Below, piece by piece: positions 52,872 through 61,762 of a stretch of 63,317 nt of DNA. The DNA comes from Anaerolineae bacterium (GTDB lineage: Bacteria; Chloroflexota; Anaerolineae; Aggregatilineales; Phototrophicaceae): positions 1 through 63,317 of the forward strand of contig JALHNT010000043.1 in assembly GCA_022843385.1 (NCBI GenBank). Direction: 5' to 3'. Numbering within the stretch: position 1 is the stretch's first letter; each line of letters opens with the position of its first letter. Both the position numbers and the translations under genes were made by a program. The notes beneath the pieces were generated by a model. That model searched no databases, had not been told where the DNA came from, and worked only from the letters and a program-made list of their open reading frames with translations.

Positions 52872-53491
52872 TGCTGCGCCTCGCCGGGCTGCTGGGGTTG
52901 GCCTTCTTCGTCGCCATTTGGCTGCCGCGCCTCGTGCCGGTTGACACCAGTGCCTTGAACCCATTGATCGAACCGGATTGTGTGCTGCCGTGCGCGATGG
53001 GCATACGCCTCAATCAGACCAGCGGCGTCGAGACCCAGGCGCTGCTGGCGGGGCATGTCTGGGTCAAGCCGCGCCCGGTGATGATCCGCCCGATTGATGA
53101 CATCAATACCTACTTCGTCTACTGGTCGTGGAGCAGTCAGTCGCCTGTCAGCATCGACCCGGCGCAGCGCGGACGGGTGCGGGTGTATCGTGATCAGGCG
53201 GTGAGCGTGACGGTGCAGACGCGGCTGACTTTGGGCGAGGTGTGGCTGGCGCTAGGGGCGGCTGAGCATGGCACGGTCGTACCGGCCAGCCTTGAGCCGG
53301 AAAATCGTGTGACGGTCATTGCGGTTTATCCGGCACAGTCGTGGCTGGCGCGGGTGACCCTGCCCCGCGGGGCGCGGCGCTGGCAGTTATGGCAGGCACC
53401 GGTCGAGATCGAAACGGTCAATGCCCAGGCCATTGCCTACTTCAGCCAGTATCGCTTTCCCTGGGATCGCTTGGGGCAGGCGGGGCATTGA
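52871..53491 (+). CDS. Anchored protein of the C-(M/L)-PC-x2-GIR family, member 2
   Basis: The 206-residue protein has one helix (LAGLLGLAFFVAIWLPRLVP), then PDCVLPCAMGIRLNQTSGVE, a YWSWSSQS strand and VQTRLTLGEVWLALGAAEHG. It matches the 47399-48004 protein in order of motifs but lacks its His after PC. It is translationally coupled to the permease gene. Confidence 0.75.
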   Translation: MLRLAGLLGLAFFVAIWLPRLVPVDTSALNPLIEPDCVLPCAMGIRLNQTSGVETQALLAGHVWVKPRPVMIRPIDDINTYFVYWSWSSQSPVSIDPAQRGRVRVYRDQAVSVTVQTRLTLGEVWLALGAAEHGTVVPASLEPENRVTVIAVYPAQSWLARVTLPRGARRWQLWQAPVEIETVNAQAIAYFSQYRFPWDRLGQAGH

Positions 53492-53664
53492 TACCACAGC
53501 GAATTATTGGTTGCTAGTTGTTAGTTCCTGTTGCTGGATGTTAGGCTGTTGCAGTAAATGTTTGGCTCATGGCTCTGCCGTATGGGAGTATGGCCGTGCT
53601 CCCTTATGCAGCCCAATGGCAACATTATTTGTCGCTTCTACTCCGGTGGAGGCTGGAGGCAGTC

Positions 53665-54078
53665 ATGGATGCAATCTGGATCGAGCTTTCGAAGGTCATC
53701 AGCATTTTCGCGCTGGCCTTTTTTTCCTTCTGGCCGGCTATCCCAGCCGGGCTGGCATTGGGACTCAGTCCGGTGACGGTCATCCTGACCACCAGCCTAA
53801 GTTATAGCTGTGGCGTTGGTGTAACGCTGCTGCTGCGCCGCGCTCAGGGGACGCCTCAGCGTCTCCGTGAGATTGCCCGGCGTTATGGCGTCGTAGGGTT
53901 AGGGTTGGCCGCGCCGATGACGGTCGGGGCACAGATCGGTGCTGCGCTGGGGCTGGTGCTGGATGTGCCACCGCGGCGATTGTTTCTGGGTCTGGCGCTG
54001 GGGGCACTGGTCTGGAGCGTGGCGCTGACAGCGGCCAGTCTGCTGGGGTGGGTAGGACTGCAAACAGTAGCGGGGTGA
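53665..54078 (+). CDS. Small multidrug-export-like membrane protein
   Basis: About 137 residues with four helices: ALAFFSFWPAIPAGLALGLSPV, LTTSLSYSCGVGVTLLL, RYGVVGLGLAAPMTVGAQIG and LFLGLALGALVWSVALT. The order fits COG2426-type small export proteins. GGAGG before ATG 53665 decides the start; the longer frame has no site. Function inferred only from the fold. Confidence 0.7.
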   Translation: MDAIWIELSKVISIFALAFFSFWPAIPAGLALGLSPVTVILTTSLSYSCGVGVTLLLRRAQGTPQRLREIARRYGVVGLGLAAPMTVGAQIGAALGLVLDVPPRRLFLGLALGALVWSVALTAASLLGWVGLQTVAG

Positions 54079-54128
54079 GATGAATGGCGAACTTGAACCG
54101 CTGGTTTCATCAGGCAACGTGTGCTGTG

Positions 54129-54157
54129 GGTTGAGGCGATTCCGCACCGCCTCAACC
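54129..54157. terminator. Perfect 10-bp hairpin between convergent genes
   Basis: GGTTGAGGCG and CGCCTCAACC form a perfect stem with a 9-base loop between the export-like gene and malQ, which run toward each other. No T-tract is seen on either side. Confidence 0.5.
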
Positions 54158-54188
54158 GGGTCCATTTCAACGATGAATACCTCACATA

Positions 54189-55745
54189 CTAGGCACCGAC
54201 AGCCCGGTCGGCATCATCCTCGTCTTTCGGCCAGCGACCATACAGTTTCGTCAGATAAGCCAGCCGTTCCCCGGCGGGGTGCTTCAGCCATTCAGCGGTG
54301 AAGCGCCAGCCCCAGTTGCCGGATTCGCGACCCGGCGTGTTCATGCGGGTATCGGCACCAAACCCCAGCACATCCTGCATCGGCACGACGCAGGTGTGCG
54401 CCACCGACGACATGCCCATCCGCATCAGATCCCAGTGGATTTCGCCCACCGGGCGCCCGATGTATTCCGGCAGGAAGCGTCGAATATCATCGGTGGCTTC
54501 GCCGCTTTGCCACCAGCCGACGGTGGTGTTGTTGTCGTGGGTGCCAGTGTAGACGACGCAGTTCGGCGTGTAGTTATGCGGCAGAAACGAGTTTTCACCG
54601 CCTGATCCACCGAAAGCAAACTGGAGAATCTTCATCCCCGGCAGCCCCAACCCGTCGCGTAGTTCGATGACGCCGGGGGTGATGAGGCCGAGGTCTTCCG
54701 CGATGATTGGCAGGTTCATCCCGAGCTGCTCCTGCACCGCGTTGAAGAAGTTGAACTTCGGCCCCGGCACCCAGCGTCCTTTGACGGCAGTCGGCTCGCT
54801 GGATGGGACTTCCCAGTAGGCTTCGAATCCGCGGAAGTGATCGACGCGCACAATATCGACGGTTTTCAGCGTAGCGCGGATGCGCGTAATCCACCAGCGG
54901 TACTCGCTCTCGGCCATCATATCCCAGCGATAAAGCGGGTTGCCCCAGCGCTGACCAGTCGGGCTGAAGTAATCGGGTGGCACCCCGGCGATCACAGTCG
55001 GGTTACCCAATTCGTCGAGATAGTATTCCTCACGGTTGGCCCAGACATCGGCGCTGTCATGTGCCACGAAGATCGGGATATCGCCCACCAGGCGGATGCC
55101 CTTGCTATTGGCGTAGGCCTTGAGCGCCATCCATTGGGTGAAGAACAACCACTGGCGGAATTTATGCTCGCGGATGGCTCTGGCATGTTTCTCGCGTGCC
55201 GCACTCAGCGCTTCAGTCTGGCGCAGCGCTTCGCCGGTTTTCCACTCCACCCAGGGCTTGCCACCATAGGCATTCTTGAGAGCGATGAACAGCGCCCAGT
55301 CGTTGAGCCAGAAAGCATTCTCGTTACACCAGACATCGAAAGCGGTCTTCTGAACATCGTTGGCGCTGGCCTCGAAGCGGTCAAAGGCTTTGCCCAGGAT
55401 GGTGTTGTGGTAGGTGATGACCGGGCCGAAGTCCACCAGATATGGGCTGAAGTTAGGCACTCTGGCGATATCTTCTTTGACCAGCCAGCCATCCTTCACC
55501 AGTTGATCGAAGCTGATGAGCAGCGGGTTGCCAGCAAAAGCCGAGAGACACTGATAGGGCGAGTCGCCATAACTGGTCGGGCCGAGCGGCAGCACCTGCC
55601 AGATGCTCTGTCCATGAGCCGCCAGCCAGTCCACGAACGGGTAGGCATAATCCCCCAGATCGCCGACGCCGTACCGCCCCGGCAACGAGGTCGGGTGCAA
55701 TAAAACCCCGCTGGATCGCGGGAAAAATCGGTTCGGGTGGGTCAT
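54189..55745 (-). CDS. malQ: 4-alpha-glucanotransferase (GH77)
   Basis: The 518-residue protein starts RSSGVLLHPTSLPGRYGVGD, with the GH77 motifs IVRVDHFRGFEAYWEVP (nucleophile Asp), PIIAEDLG (acid/base Glu) and VYTGTHDNNTTVGWW (third Asp). The length is usual for the bacterial amylomaltase. It rearranges maltodextrins in the cytosol. A TACAAT box is at 55792-55797 on the minus strand. It is divergent from the GH3 gene. Confidence 0.96.
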   Translation of the reverse strand: MTHPNRFFPRSSGVLLHPTSLPGRYGVGDLGDYAYPFVDWLAAHGQSIWQVLPLGPTSYGDSPYQCLSAFAGNPLLISFDQLVKDGWLVKEDIARVPNFSPYLVDFGPVITYHNTILGKAFDRFEASANDVQKTAFDVWCNENAFWLNDWALFIALKNAYGGKPWVEWKTGEALRQTEALSAAREKHARAIREHKFRQWLFFTQWMALKAYANSKGIRLVGDIPIFVAHDSADVWANREEYYLDELGNPTVIAGVPPDYFSPTGQRWGNPLYRWDMMAESEYRWWITRIRATLKTVDIVRVDHFRGFEAYWEVPSSEPTAVKGRWVPGPKFNFFNAVQEQLGMNLPIIAEDLGLITPGVIELRDGLGLPGMKILQFAFGGSGGENSFLPHNYTPNCVVYTGTHDNNTTVGWWQSGEATDDIRRFLPEYIGRPVGEIHWDLMRMGMSSVAHTCVVPMQDVLGFGADTRMNTPGRESGNWGWRFTAEWLKHPAGERLAYLTKLYGRWPKDEDDADRAVGA

Positions 55746-55826
55746 AACATTTGATCCAATCGCTTACAGAAATGGTCGATGATGGGCGCTATTGTACCTG
55801 ATTTCGGCGCGGACTCATGACAGCGC

Positions 55827-55832
55827 TATAAT
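55827..55832 (+). promoter_or_regulatory. -10 element upstream of the GH3 gene
   Basis: GCGCTATAAT ends 32 bases before the ATG at 55865; AGGAG is eight bases before the ATG. Confidence 0.55.
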
Positions 55833-55864
55833 CGCTGCATTGTCGGTTCACCAGGAGTATCGGG

Positions 55865-57715
55865 ATGAAGGCGAAAAGCCACTGGCTAGTCTTATGGGTT
55901 GTGCTGCTCACCGGGATCGTTACACTGCGGGCGGCGGAACTCCCCTATCGGGATGCCTCGCTGCCCATCGATCAACGGGTCGAGGATTTGCTGAACCGCA
56001 TGACGCTGGATGAGAAGATCGGCCAGATGACGCTGATCGAAAAGAACAGCATCACCCCTGCTGACATCACCCGCCATTTCATCGGCGGTTTGTTGAGCGG
56101 CGGGGGAGGCTATCCGACGCCGAACACGGCCGAGAACTGGGCGGCGATGGTGGACGGCTTTCAGGCGCGGGCGCTGGAAACCCGGCTGGCGATCCCGCTG
56201 ATTTACGGCGCGGATGGGGTGCATGGGCATAACAATTTGTATGGCGCGACCATCTTCCCCCATAACATCGGGCTAGGGGCAACGCGCAACCCGGAGCTGG
56301 TGCGGGCGATCTGTGCCGCGACGGCCGAGGAGATGATGGCGACGGGCGTCTACTGGAATTACGCGCCGATGATCGCCGTGCCGCAGGACATCCGCTGGGG
56401 GCGGACGTATGAGGGCTACAGCGAAGCCACTGCGATCGTCAGCGCGCTGGGATCGAGCTGCGTCAAAGGAATGCAGGGCGATACGGTTCAGGTGCTGGCG
56501 ACGCCCAAGCATTATCTGGGGGATGGCGCGACCGCCTGGGGATCATCCGCCTATGAGGATTATCAGATCGATCAGGGGGTGGCGATGGTTGATGAAATCA
56601 CGCTGCGCGAAATCCATCTGCCGCCGTATAAAGCCGCGCTCGATGCCGGGGCGATGAGCATCATGATTACCTTCTCCGGCTGGGGCGAAACCAAAGTCAG
56701 TTCCAACCAGTACCTCATCACCAACCTGCTCAAGGGTGAGCTGGGCTTCCAGGGCTTCACTGTTTCCGACTGGGGCGCGATTGACCAGATCAGCCCGGAT
56801 TATGCCGAAGCCGTCGTCAGCGCTATCAACGCTGGCATTGATATGAACATGGTGCCGTATGACGCTGAACGCTTCATCGCTACCATGCAGGCGGCGGTCG
56901 CCGATGGACGGATTCCGCTGGGGCGCATTGATGACGCGGTGCGCCGGATTCTGCGGGTCAAGTTCATGATGGGGTTGTTCGAGCGTCCTTTCAGCCAGCC
57001 CGACTTGCTGGAAACGGTGGGGTCAGCCGAAAACCGGGCGCTGGCGCGGCAGGCGGTGGCCCAATCGCTGGTGCTGCTGCGGAATGAGGCGGAGGCTCTG
57101 CCGCTGGCGAAGTCGGTGCCAACGCTGTTCGTGGCCGGGGTGGCTGCCGATGACATCGGGATACAGTCGGGCGGCTGGACGATTGAATGGCAGGGGAAAG
57201 AAGGGGCCATCACGCCCGGCACGACGCTGCTGGAGGGGATTGAAGCCACCGTCAGCGCCGAGACGACCGTGATCTACGACCGCTTGGGGCGCTTCCGCAA
57301 CGCCCGTGACAGCGCGGGCAATCTGCTGAATGCCGAGGTAGGCATCGTGGTGGTGGGCGAGCGACCGTATGCTGAAGGGCGCGGCGATGCAGCGGATCTG
57401 AGCCTGTCGGAGCCGGATCGCAGCCTGATCGAGCGGGTGCGCCAGCGGGTCGATACCCTGATCGTGATCGTCATCAGCGGGCGCCCGCTCATCATCAGCG
57501 AGCAACTGCCGCTGGCCGAGGCCTGGGTGGCGGCCTGGCTGCCCGGCAGCGAAGGTCAGGGCGTGGCTGATGTCCTGTTCGGCGATCAACCCTTTGTCGG
57601 ACGGCTGCCTTATACCTGGCCGCGCTCGATGGATCAACTGCCGTTCGACTTCGCCACGCTCGCGCCGGACGAGCCGTTGTTCCCGTTTGGTTATGGTCTG
57701 GCAGGCGATTCGTGA
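55865..57715 (+). CDS. Secreted GH3 beta-glucosidase
   Basis: The 616-residue protein has a signal peptide (to about residue 24), RVEDLLNRMTLDEKIGQMTLIE, YGADGVHGHNNLYGATIFPHNIGLG, a K-H-Y-L-G-D segment, nucleophile GFTVSDWGAID, and a C-terminal GH3_C domain (LVLLRNEAEALPLAKSV to ELPYTWPRS). No fibronectin-like third domain is seen. It would hydrolyse beta-linked glucosides outside the cell, feeding MalQ-type sugar use. Confidence 0.95.
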   Translation: MKAKSHWLVLWVVLLTGIVTLRAAELPYRDASLPIDQRVEDLLNRMTLDEKIGQMTLIEKNSITPADITRHFIGGLLSGGGGYPTPNTAENWAAMVDGFQARALETRLAIPLIYGADGVHGHNNLYGATIFPHNIGLGATRNPELVRAICAATAEEMMATGVYWNYAPMIAVPQDIRWGRTYEGYSEATAIVSALGSSCVKGMQGDTVQVLATPKHYLGDGATAWGSSAYEDYQIDQGVAMVDEITLREIHLPPYKAALDAGAMSIMITFSGWGETKVSSNQYLITNLLKGELGFQGFTVSDWGAIDQISPDYAEAVVSAINAGIDMNMVPYDAERFIATMQAAVADGRIPLGRIDDAVRRILRVKFMMGLFERPFSQPDLLETVGSAENRALARQAVAQSLVLLRNEAEALPLAKSVPTLFVAGVAADDIGIQSGGWTIEWQGKEGAITPGTTLLEGIEATVSAETTVIYDRLGRFRNARDSAGNLLNAEVGIVVVGERPYAEGRGDAADLSLSEPDRSLIERVRQRVDTLIVIVISGRPLIISEQLPLAEAWVAAWLPGSEGQGVADVLFGDQPFVGRLPYTWPRSMDQLPFDFATLAPDEPLFPFGYGLAGDS

Positions 57716-57727
57716 GAGCATTCCGGC

Positions 57728-57733
57728 TATAAT
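57728..57733 (+). promoter_or_regulatory. -10 element upstream of the dienelactone-hydrolase-like gene
   Basis: CCGGCTATAAT ends 32 bases before the ATG at 57766. Confidence 0.55.
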
Positions 57734-57765
57734 AAGGGTGAACGACAACGAGCAAAGGCTGCGTC

Positions 57766-58515
57766 ATGCCGATTTATGACAGCACATCGGTGGAATATGG
57801 GATCACCAGCGGACATATCCAGATCGCGATGGAGGATGGTCGTCAGCTACCAGCTTACTGGGCGCATCCCAATATTGGGCGCTTTTTTCCGGCAGTGGCG
57901 CTGATCCACGACTGGTGGGGTATCACACCCATCATCCGGCGCATCGCCAATCATTTCGCTCAGGCTGGATATTATGTCATTGTGCCGGATTTGTTCGCTG
58001 GCAGAGTGGCGCAAACGCCGGCAGAAGCGATGGAACTGGTCAAAGCCCTGGGCGATGGCGGCTATCCGCTGGTGGATGCAGCGCTAACCGCACTGGAGAG
58101 CCATCACAACACCAATCGCGATGTCGCCGCGGTTGGTGTGGGCATGGGGGGCAGCCTGGCCTACGAGGCGGCGATTGTGCGGCATGATCTGGAAGCGGCG
58201 GTGTCGTATTATGGCTTTCCGCAGCGGTATCTGGGGCGTTTCCCACAGGCCGATACCCCCATACTGGCGATCTATGGCGATCAGGAACCCTACATCCTGC
58301 CCCCAGTGCGCAAGCGGCTACAAACGGAATTGAGTACGAGTCAGCACGGTGTGCATCACGAGCTGGTGGTTCTGGCAGGGGCCGGACATGATTTCTTTTC
58401 TTCCAGCGCCAACGAAACCGAGCAGGCTGTGGGGCGCAAAGCCCTGAACTTGACCTTCCCGTTTCTGGAGAAATATCTGACTGGGCCAGTGCGGGCTGTG
58501 CCGAAGACAATGTAA
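57766..58515 (+). CDS. Dienelactone-hydrolase-like protein lacking the usual nucleophile
   Basis: The 249-residue protein fits the DLH family: ALIHDWWGITPIIRRIANHFAQ, YYVIVPDLFAGRV, AIYGDQEPYI (acid Asp) and AGAGHDFF (His). The nucleophile elbow, normally G-x-C-x-G-G, here reads AVGVGMGGSLA, with Gly in place of Cys/Ser. It may be inactive, or act by another residue or as a binding protein. The MazG-like gene follows by 22 bases. Confidence 0.85.
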   Translation: MPIYDSTSVEYGITSGHIQIAMEDGRQLPAYWAHPNIGRFFPAVALIHDWWGITPIIRRIANHFAQAGYYVIVPDLFAGRVAQTPAEAMELVKALGDGGYPLVDAALTALESHHNTNRDVAAVGVGMGGSLAYEAAIVRHDLEAAVSYYGFPQRYLGRFPQADTPILAIYGDQEPYILPPVRKRLQTELSTSQHGVHHELVVLAGAGHDFFSSSANETEQAVGRKALNLTFPFLEKYLTGPVRAVPKTM

Positions 58516-58537
58516 CGACACCTCAAAGGACATCCAC

Positions 58538-58873
58538 ATGACAACGACTGACCCACTGCGCCAGTTGATTGACTCGACGCTGGCGTTTTATGAGCGCTTT
58601 GACTATGTGCCAGAACTGGAGGGCGCAACCCGCGTCTTTCAGGAAGAGGTGCGCGAATTGATCGAAGCGGCGCATGACGGCCAGGACAAGAACCATATCG
58701 CGGAAGAAGCCGCCGATGTCATCGTCACAGTGGTTGGGCTGTGTGCTGCCGCCGGAGTCGAGCGCGAGCGCATCATCGAGCAGATCTATGCGGTGATCGC
58801 CAAAAATGACGCCAAGACACACGCGACGCATGTGGTGCTGGATGGCAAAATTCGTCGTCGTCAGCCGCGCTGA
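58538..58873 (+). CDS. MazG-like/PRA-PH-like nucleotide pyrophosphohydrolase
   Basis: One hundred eleven residues with FQEEVRELIEAAHDG and HIAEEAADVIVTVVGLCAAAG, which give the EExxE-x12-28-ExxD metal-binding pattern of the all-alpha NTP-PPase superfamily. Single-domain members hydrolyse non-canonical NTPs. AAGGA lies before the ATG. Probably co-transcribed with the upstream hydrolase-like gene. Confidence 0.88.
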   Translation: MTTTDPLRQLIDSTLAFYERFDYVPELEGATRVFQEEVRELIEAAHDGQDKNHIAEEAADVIVTVVGLCAAAGVERERIIEQIYAVIAKNDAKTHATHVVLDGKIRRRQPR

Positions 58874-58990
58874 TCCTCGGGAGATGGGTGTCGCTGTTTA
58901 GGTTGGCGCGAGGATATTCAGAGAGCTGATGCGTCCTTCGAGCTATCTTAGGCCGTAAACCGATGAACTGGCACACCCTCATCCGGCCTG

Positions 58991-59027
58991 AAAATAAAAA
59001 TGGGCGCATCCCACCGGTTGCGCCCAT
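58991..59027 (-). terminator. Intrinsic terminator of the lgt transcript
   Basis: ATGGGCGCA and TGCGCCCAT form a perfect 9-bp stem with a 10-base loop; on the minus strand TTTTTATTTTC follows. It lies 19 bases past the lgt stop. Confidence 0.8.
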
Positions 59028-59045
59028 TCACAACACACAGAGAAG

Positions 59046-59948
59046 CTACTGCGTCGCTTTGCCCGGTTCAGGCGGCGCAGCCTGTGGCACGGGCGCTCCG
59101 GCGCGATGGCGGTAGATGAAGTAGATCAGCGAGCCGGCAAAGGCCACCACACAGACCACCTGTGACCAGTTGAAATTGCCCACCAGGGTCACTTCCACAC
59201 GCAGGAATTCGAGGATGAAACGAATGACCGAATACTGCATGATGTAGAGCAGGAAGATGTCGCCGGGCAACAGCCGTTTGCGATAGCGCTGGAAGATGTT
59301 GAGCAGCACGAAGAAAGCCACCAGACTCCACAGCGATTCATAAAGGAACAAGGGATGGAAGCGAGTGGTCGCTACCGGGAAATCGATGGTGCTGCCAAAC
59401 GGCGCGACGCGCTTGGCCGACTCGATGGTGATGCCCCAGGGCAGATCCGTCACTGCGCCATAGAGTTCCTGATTGACAAAATTGGCCCAGCGCCCGATGG
59501 CCTGACCGAGCGGCAGCGCCACCGCAGCAATATCGAGCCAGGGGCCGAGCTGGAGCTTGTTGCGCCGGATGTAGATGTAAGCGCCGATGAAGCCACCGAT
59601 GATCGCGCCGAAGATGCTCAGGCCGCCGCTCCAGATCGCCAGCGGGCCGTTCTGCAGATTGGTGACGTTTTGCAGGAACCAGGCGGTATCACGACACATA
59701 TCGGACGTATCCGCCGTCAGGCAGCCCGCCGTCATCGAGACCGGTGGGAAAACCACAAACCACAAGCGCGCCAGGATGATGCCGGGGATGATGGCCCAGG
59801 TCAGCGCCCCCCAGATATGCTCCGGGTCTTTGCCGTCACGTTTTGCCAGCCGGGCCGCGACCCAGGCCGCCACCAGCATTGCCACCACGATGATGATGCC
59901 GTAGTAACGGATCATCACCTGGCCTATACGAATGCCTTCTTGTTCCAT
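59046..59948 (-). CDS. lgt: Prolipoprotein diacylglyceryl transferase
   Basis: About 300 residues with seven helices. The family signature GRWANFVNQELYG lies near residue 155, the conserved Arg region GIILARLWFVVFP precedes it, and RFHPLFLYESLWSL follows. It attaches diacylglycerol to lipobox Cys, serving the many lipoproteins in this window. GAGAGG before the ATG at 59948 decides the start. It follows the phosphotransferase by 12 bases. Confidence 0.95.
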   Translation of the reverse strand: MEQEGIRIGQVMIRYYGIIIVVAMLVAAWVAARLAKRDGKDPEHIWGALTWAIIPGIILARLWFVVFPPVSMTAGCLTADTSDMCRDTAWFLQNVTNLQNGPLAIWSGGLSIFGAIIGGFIGAYIYIRRNKLQLGPWLDIAAVALPLGQAIGRWANFVNQELYGAVTDLPWGITIESAKRVAPFGSTIDFPVATTRFHPLFLYESLWSLVAFFVLLNIFQRYRKRLLPGDIFLLYIMQYSVIRFILEFLRVEVTLVGNFNWSQVVCVVAFAGSLIYFIYRHRAGAPVPQAAPPEPGKATQ

Positions 59949-59960
59949 GAACAACCTCTC

Positions 59961-60557
59961 TTATTCGGTATTTTTGTAGACGTACCACATGCGTTGCAGC
60001 GCCGTGAAGTTCGTGCCAATCGCCATCACCCACAGGCCCAGCGGCATGAGAGGGGGGACGAGCAGGACGGCCACGATGATAATCACGCGAACGAACCGAT
60101 CCAGCAGACCCACCTTGACGGAAAGCCCGGCTTCCCCGGCACGCGCACGGATGTAACTCACCGCGAAGCCCCCGGTCAGCGCGGCCAACGCCAGCAGCAG
60201 ATAGTCCAACTGATCGGTGCGGGCAAAATGATAACTCAAAGCCCCGAAAATTACAGCGTCGGCATAGCGATCCAGCGTTGAATCCAGCACACCGCCGAAT
60301 TTGCCCTGCCGCCCCATCGCCCGCGCTACCGCCCCATCAACGGCATCGAGGGGGAGCGCCAGCACCAGAACGACCCCACCCCACTGGAATTCGCCCTGCG
60401 CGATGATATAGCCAGCCACAAACACCATGAAGGTGCCGAACAGCGTCACCATATCGGGATGTATCCCGATGCGGTACAGCGTGCGCCCCAGCTCGCCCAT
60501 TCGATCCCGGATCTGCGCCCGTACCCACTCGGTAAAAATGAAATCGTCGAACTTCAT
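59961..60557 (-). CDS. CDP-alcohol phosphatidyltransferase family protein
   Basis: The 198-residue protein has about five helices and the complete CAPT signature DGAVARAMGRQGKFGGVLDS with TLDRYAD after it, i.e. DG-x2-AR-x8-G-x3-D-x3-D. It joins an alcohol (glycerol-phosphate or inositol-phosphate) to CDP-diacylglycerol in the membrane; which one is not decided. It is the first gene of the unit with lgt. Confidence 0.92.
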   Translation of the reverse strand: MKFDDFIFTEWVRAQIRDRMGELGRTLYRIGIHPDMVTLFGTFMVFVAGYIIAQGEFQWGGVVLVLALPLDAVDGAVARAMGRQGKFGGVLDSTLDRYADAVIFGALSYHFARTDQLDYLLLALAALTGGFAVSYIRARAGEAGLSVKVGLLDRFVRVIIIVAVLLVPPLMPLGLWVMAIGTNFTALQRMWYVYKNTE

Positions 60558-60578
60558 GCCGCCTCCCGCGTTCGGCGC

Positions 60579-60584
60579 ATTATA
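60579..60584 (-). promoter_or_regulatory. -10 element of the phosphotransferase-lgt unit
   Basis: On the minus strand GTTTATAAT ends 21 bases upstream of the ATG at 60557. Confidence 0.5.
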
Positions 60585-60658
60585 AACGTCTGTTGGGGAG
60601 ATGTGAACTGCGGTGGTATCTTTGAGGGCAAAATGGTTTTGCCAGAAGGATGAGCATC

Positions 60659-61069
60659 ATGCATCAACTTGGTCAGGGCTGCATCACCACTGCCAGCGAT
60701 GTCGATACGATTGTGTTCGACTGGGGAACGATCCACTTTTTGTGTGAGGAGCGCGTGACCGGCGCGAAGAGCATCAGCTTTGGCACGGTTGTGCTGGAAC
60801 CGGGCAAGGGACACATCCGCCACAATCACCCGGATGCCGACGAAATCATCTTCTTCATGTCGGGCGAAGGCGACCAGATGGTGGACGACCACGCGCCGGT
60901 GCGTTGCAGCAGCGGAGCCTGCGTCTGGATTCCCAAAGGGGTGTATCACTCAACCGTCAACACCGGCACCGGCCCACTGACCGTCGCGGTCGCTTATATT
61001 CCAGCGGGGTCGGAGCAGGCACTGCGGCATGACCCGGCGGTGAAGATCATCCCAGCCGGGCAGGGATAA
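60659..61069 (+). CDS. Small cupin protein
   Basis: About 136 residues. Motif 1 reads GKGHIRHNHPDADEIIFFMSGEG (H-x-H, E), motif 2 CVWIPKGVYHSTVNTG. This gives the usual 3-His/Glu metal set of single-domain cupins. AGAAGG before the ATG at 60659; an ATG three codons earlier is too close to it. Substrate unknown. Confidence 0.85.
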   Translation: MHQLGQGCITTASDVDTIVFDWGTIHFLCEERVTGAKSISFGTVVLEPGKGHIRHNHPDADEIIFFMSGEGDQMVDDHAPVRCSSGACVWIPKGVYHSTVNTGTGPLTVAVAYIPAGSEQALRHDPAVKIIPAGQG

Positions 61070-61100
61070 CTCACCTGAATTTCGGCACCATTTTTGGTTT

Positions 61101-61248
61101 CTTAACTCACCTTACGCAGATAACCCTCATCCTAAATCCTTCTCCCTCATGGAGAAGGACTTCCAGACTCGGCGGCGCTCTTTGTTCCCCTCGCCCTGAG
61201 GGAGAGGGGCTAGGGGTGAGGGCTTGTGCGTAAGGTGGGTTTCTTAAG
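61101..61248. repeat. 148-bp MITE-like inverted-repeat element
   Basis: The ends pair for about 45 bases: CACCTTACGCA at 61108-61118 is the exact inverse of 61227-61237, CTTAA ends lie at both tips, and CCCTCA(T/C)CC pairs with GGGTGAGGG. An internal CCTTCTCC/GGAGAAGG hairpin is inside. The CTCTCCCT...AGGGAGAGG type is a common dispersed intergenic repeat in several phyla. It is non-coding. Confidence 0.72.
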
Positions 61249-61431
61249 TACCTCACCTCACCTAAAATTGTTGGGCGAGATCGAGATTGCTGGGGTGAGG
61301 TTAGTCAGTATGACTCACGTCAGATACAGGACTGACCGTGTTATGGGCGCTTAGAGAATGTTCAAATTCAGGTTGAACCCACACGAAGAAAATACTATTT
61401 CTCTTATACTTTAGTTTTCGCTAACTGGTGT

Positions 61432-61460
61432 TTGACATTTTGAGCATATTGTGTATATGC
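61432..61460 (+). promoter_or_regulatory. TTGACA box overlapping a GCATAT-N5-ATATGC palindrome
   Basis: TTGACA at 61432-61437 is followed 16 bases later by TATATG. GCATAT (61444-61449) and ATATGC (61455-61460) form a perfect inverted repeat in the spacer and -10 region. This looks like a promoter with a built-in operator. It points to the LRR gene 360 bases away. Confidence 0.5.
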
Positions 61461-61762
61461 CCAAAAAGTCACTTTTTATAAGAATAAGGGTGCGATTTTA
61501 TCCTTACTAAAAGTACCACGAGTGGCAGCTAGATGAACATAATTGTCTCGATTCGGGACATGCACAGATCGAACCTTTTGTCAAATATGACTTAGCGGAA
61601 ACTAAAATTATACCAGTTCCATTTAACGGCAGCGTGCAATTCATTGCCGGAAAGTGAGTATCATCACTACCGCCTATAGTACCGAAAGCGATATGATGAA
61701 GTTGATTAACGGTCGCCGAATTCACTGAACCGGCTGACCCCGTCGGTGTTTCAATCAAGCAG

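Noticed and set aside
61507..61758. 83-codon minus-strand frame in the AT-rich gap
   Set aside because: No ribosome site or family motif, and it lies in the probable leader region of the LRR gene.
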